Below, piece by piece: positions 62,364 to 64,000 of a stretch of 64,000 nucleotides of DNA. The notes beneath the pieces were generated by a model. The model was not told the DNA's origin. It ran no database searches and saw only the letters and a list, made by a program, of their open reading frames with translations. Source of the stretch: Dyadobacter psychrophilus (lineage in GTDB: Bacteria > Bacteroidota > Bacteroidia > Cytophagales > Spirosomataceae); contig NZ_FUZA01000001.1 in assembly GCF_900167945.1 (NCBI RefSeq), positions 1,550,001 through 1,614,000 of the forward strand. The letters are read 5' to 3'. Numbering within the stretch: position 1 is the first letter of the stretch; every line of letters begins with the position of its first letter. The position numbers and the translations under genes were made by a program.

Positions 62364-64000
62364 TTATTTCAGGATTACCACTCGGCCGGCAAAGCTTTTT
62401 CTTGTTTCAGCGCCCGTTTTTAAATTAAGCTTATAAACATATGTTCCGGACGGAATATGTAGGCCAGGAATCCAATACCAGTCCTTGATACCAGAACCTC
62501 CCAACTGAACTTCCCCTTCGTCCAGGGCGACTCCTTTAAGCGAGTACATGGTCCAGTGAACTGACTGATCAGCTTCCTTGCTTCCAGCTTCCAGACGAAA
62601 TCTAACATAGGATGAGGCAGGGTTCGGGCTCACTGTGAGCTGGTTCTCCTGATTTTCTTCGGTTACCGTAAATACAATGCGATATGGATTGGCAGAAGCG
62701 TTGGATGAGCCATCTTTTGCATTAACCAATAATTCGTAAATGCCTGGCTTCAAACTCTCAGCCTGGTAAGCTATGCTGAGTGACCGCTCGGACAAGGATG
62801 ATATTTTGAGGTCATTGCTCGAATAGGAAAGCTTGGTAAAGTCACAATCGCTACCCTCGCAAGGCTTGATGAAAACATTTACCAGCGAAGTATCAGGAGA
62901 CAGAATGCGATCATCCTCGAGCTTAATAGTGATCAATGTAGATGGATCGACAACATCCTTGTTCTCAATAATCCTATCATTAAATTTTACCTCCAAAAGT
63001 GGTGCGATCAAATCCTTTAAAGGAGCACCTGGATAGAAATTCAGTGTTTTGGCAACATCCCATTCGACGACAAGCTCAGAATTGTTATTCCCTTTGCTCA
63101 ATTCCTGCAGCGTATTAGCAGGGTCTACTTTGAAAAGAATCCTCTTAATATTTTTTTTGTTTGCGAATGAGAATGACAGTGTGTCTTTATAAGCCATTGC
63201 CGAAACGGTCTCACTTTTCACGTCGTTTTTGCCATCGCTGTATTGTATTTCGACCTGGACCGGCACTTTTTGATCCTTGATATAGCGTCCTTCATTTGCT
63301 AATTTGACAACTGCCCTTACAGACGCTGAGTTGTCGATCGTTTTACCGGCGGACTCGGAATAAAGCATAATGGCATCATCCGCTCCAACTGCGTAGTCGG
63401 GTTTACTTACCGTGACAACTTCAATAGCCGGGTCTCCTTGCAACAACGATTGATGAATGTTCGCGATATCGTACTGGTTGGCACCGCCAGTAACGATCTT
63501 CTGAGCAACTACGGCCTGGACCCTGCCGATAGAAGCACTGGAAGTCGCTTCGTCTGCAAACATGGTGTTGTAGAGATTACTCAGGTATTTACTGGATGAA
63601 CTCACATAACTCTCAAATGAATTGGCAACCAAGGCAACCGTGCCCTTCTTCGGCGTTAGTATCCAATCCATAGATAGCGGTCTCCGATCTGATGCCGTCG
63701 GACTGGCGTTATACCTTGCAGCAAAAACGTTTCCTACACCGCATCCGTTGAAAAACATGAAAGGATATTTCTTATAATTATTGTATCCCCGGTCGGCATC
63801 TGTAATGTAGCCCATATCCAGGTCAGTAACGGTTGCAGAGCCATGTCCGAAATAAGTAATCATGCCGACGCCCTCGTTAACCTGCGGCGTGATATTTACT
63901 TTTTCAACCTCAGAAATGGCCTGCTGTTTTACAAAAGGCGTTACCCGGCCTCCAACAAACCCATTTTCAACAGCCGGTTTAAGCGTCTCGAGAACATTTT
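62364..64000 (-). CDS. Type IX secreted C25 (gingipain-like) cysteine peptidase, 5' end outside window
   Basis: Clan CD peptidase. The frame is open to the window edge (past the ATG at 63863, with FVGGRVTPFVKQQ upstream), so only the C-terminal part is present (545 residues). The catalytic His is in MITYFGHGSAT and the likely nucleophile Cys in FFNGCGVGNVF. After the peptidase domain come beta-rich domains and a type IX sorting domain (LTVSPNPASSYVRFRLEAGS ... PSGTYVYKLNLKTG ... FAGRVVILK). PorU-type sortase or another secreted protease are both possible. It converges on the lasso cyclase gene with 22 bp between them. Confidence 0.82.
   Translation of the reverse strand, partial: NVLETLKPAVENGFVGGRVTPFVKQQAISEVEKVNITPQVNEGVGMITYFGHGSATVTDLDMGYITDADRGYNNYKKYPFMFFNGCGVGNVFAARYNASPTASDRRPLSMDWILTPKKGTVALVANSFESYVSSSSKYLSNLYNTMFADEATSSASIGRVQAVVAQKIVTGGANQYDIANIHQSLLQGDPAIEVVTVSKPDYAVGADDAIMLYSESAGKTIDNSASVRAVVKLANEGRYIKDQKVPVQVEIQYSDGKNDVKSETVSAMAYKDTLSFSFANKKNIKRILFKVDPANTLQELSKGNNNSELVVEWDVAKTLNFYPGAPLKDLIAPLLEVKFNDRIIENKDVVDPSTLITIKLEDDRILSPDTSLVNVFIKPCEGSDCDFTKLSYSSNDLKISSLSERSLSIAYQAESLKPGIYELLVNAKDGSSNASANPYRIVFTVTEENQENQLTVSPNPASSYVRFRLEAGSKEADQSVHWTMYSLKGVALDEGEVQLGGSGIKDWYWIPGLHIPSGTYVYKLNLKTGAETRKSFAGRVVILK

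Noticed and set aside
62364..64000. C25 peptidase as the lasso leader peptidase
   Set aside because: It has a type IX sorting domain and should be outside the cell; known B2 enzymes are cytosolic transglutaminase-like proteases.
1..64000. CRISPR arrays, insertion sequences, prophage or toxin-antitoxin genes
   Set aside because: No regularly spaced direct repeats of CRISPR type, transposase or phage structural motifs were found on either strand.

Overview
The window is a chromosomal stretch from a member of the Bacteroidota, most likely a Cytophagales bacterium of the Dyadobacter/Spirosoma type (taxon inferred, not searched). Evidence includes a GldD gliding lipoprotein, a PorZ-like protein and proteins with type IX secretion sorting domains, a TonB receptor with a carboxypeptidase-regulatory-like N-terminus, three Wzi-family capsule proteins, and repeated promoters of the Bacteroidota form TTTG ... 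TAnnTTTG. Shine-Dalgarno sequences are mostly absent, as usual in this phylum. I see no transposase, prophage or CRISPR array.

Layout. 1-6.8 kb: end of an exopolysaccharide locus (glycosyltransferase, undecaprenyl-phosphate sugar transferase, three tandem Wzi-like outer-membrane proteins). 6.8-13.1 kb: HIT hydrolase, DUF1080 protein, a 1332-residue superfamily 1 helicase and a TerC-like protein. 13.5-17.4 kb: two tRNAs, an OmpR/EnvZ-type two-component pair, a UspA-like protein overlapping a bestrophin-like channel. 17.6-25.2 kb: SNF2 helicase, purA, a Fur-family regulator, bifunctional RelA/SpoT and tRNA-Leu(TAG). 25.4-29.6 kb: trigger factor, an XRE regulator, clpP and clpX. 29.7-33.5 kb: SDR, PfkB, a beta-propeller protein and a membrane protein. 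33.6-37.6 kb: a probable metal-uptake island (TonB receptor, lipoprotein, second Fur-family protein, MerC-like protein) with matching operators. 37.6-46 kb: serine hydrolase, sugar-acid dehydratase plus SDR, a degenerate ImmA/IrrE-like protein, gldD, glmS and a short GT5 protein. 46-51.5 kb: panC and panD split by a Gfo/Idh oxidoreductase, then a flippase-like protein, rfaE2 and a zinc peptidase. 51.6-60.1 kb: FG-GAP protein, gcvT, comB, a triple-repeat surface protein, porZ, udk and a lipoprotein.

The most interesting region is 60.1-62.3 kb. A 49-residue open reading frame at 60209-60358 has the complete lasso-peptide leader signature (Y-x2-P-x-L-x3-G-x4-L-T-x-G) followed by an 18-residue core with Gly1 and Asp8, the spacing needed for an eight-residue macrolactam ring. 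It lies 24 nt upstream of an asparagine-synthetase-like lasso cyclase. A perfect 14-bp inverted repeat followed by six T residues sits inside the start of the cyclase gene and looks like an attenuator. No leader-binding (B1), leader-peptidase (B2) or exporter gene is adjacent; the next gene is a convergent type IX secreted C25 (gingipain-like) peptidase that runs off the window.

Two other cross-cutting signals were found: a family of long inverted repeats containing TGTCAGCCTGAGCGGAGTCG, present three times and always between converging gene ends, and a shared TTGCAAC...GTTGCA operator plus promoter upstream of both the TonB receptor and the MerC-like gene.
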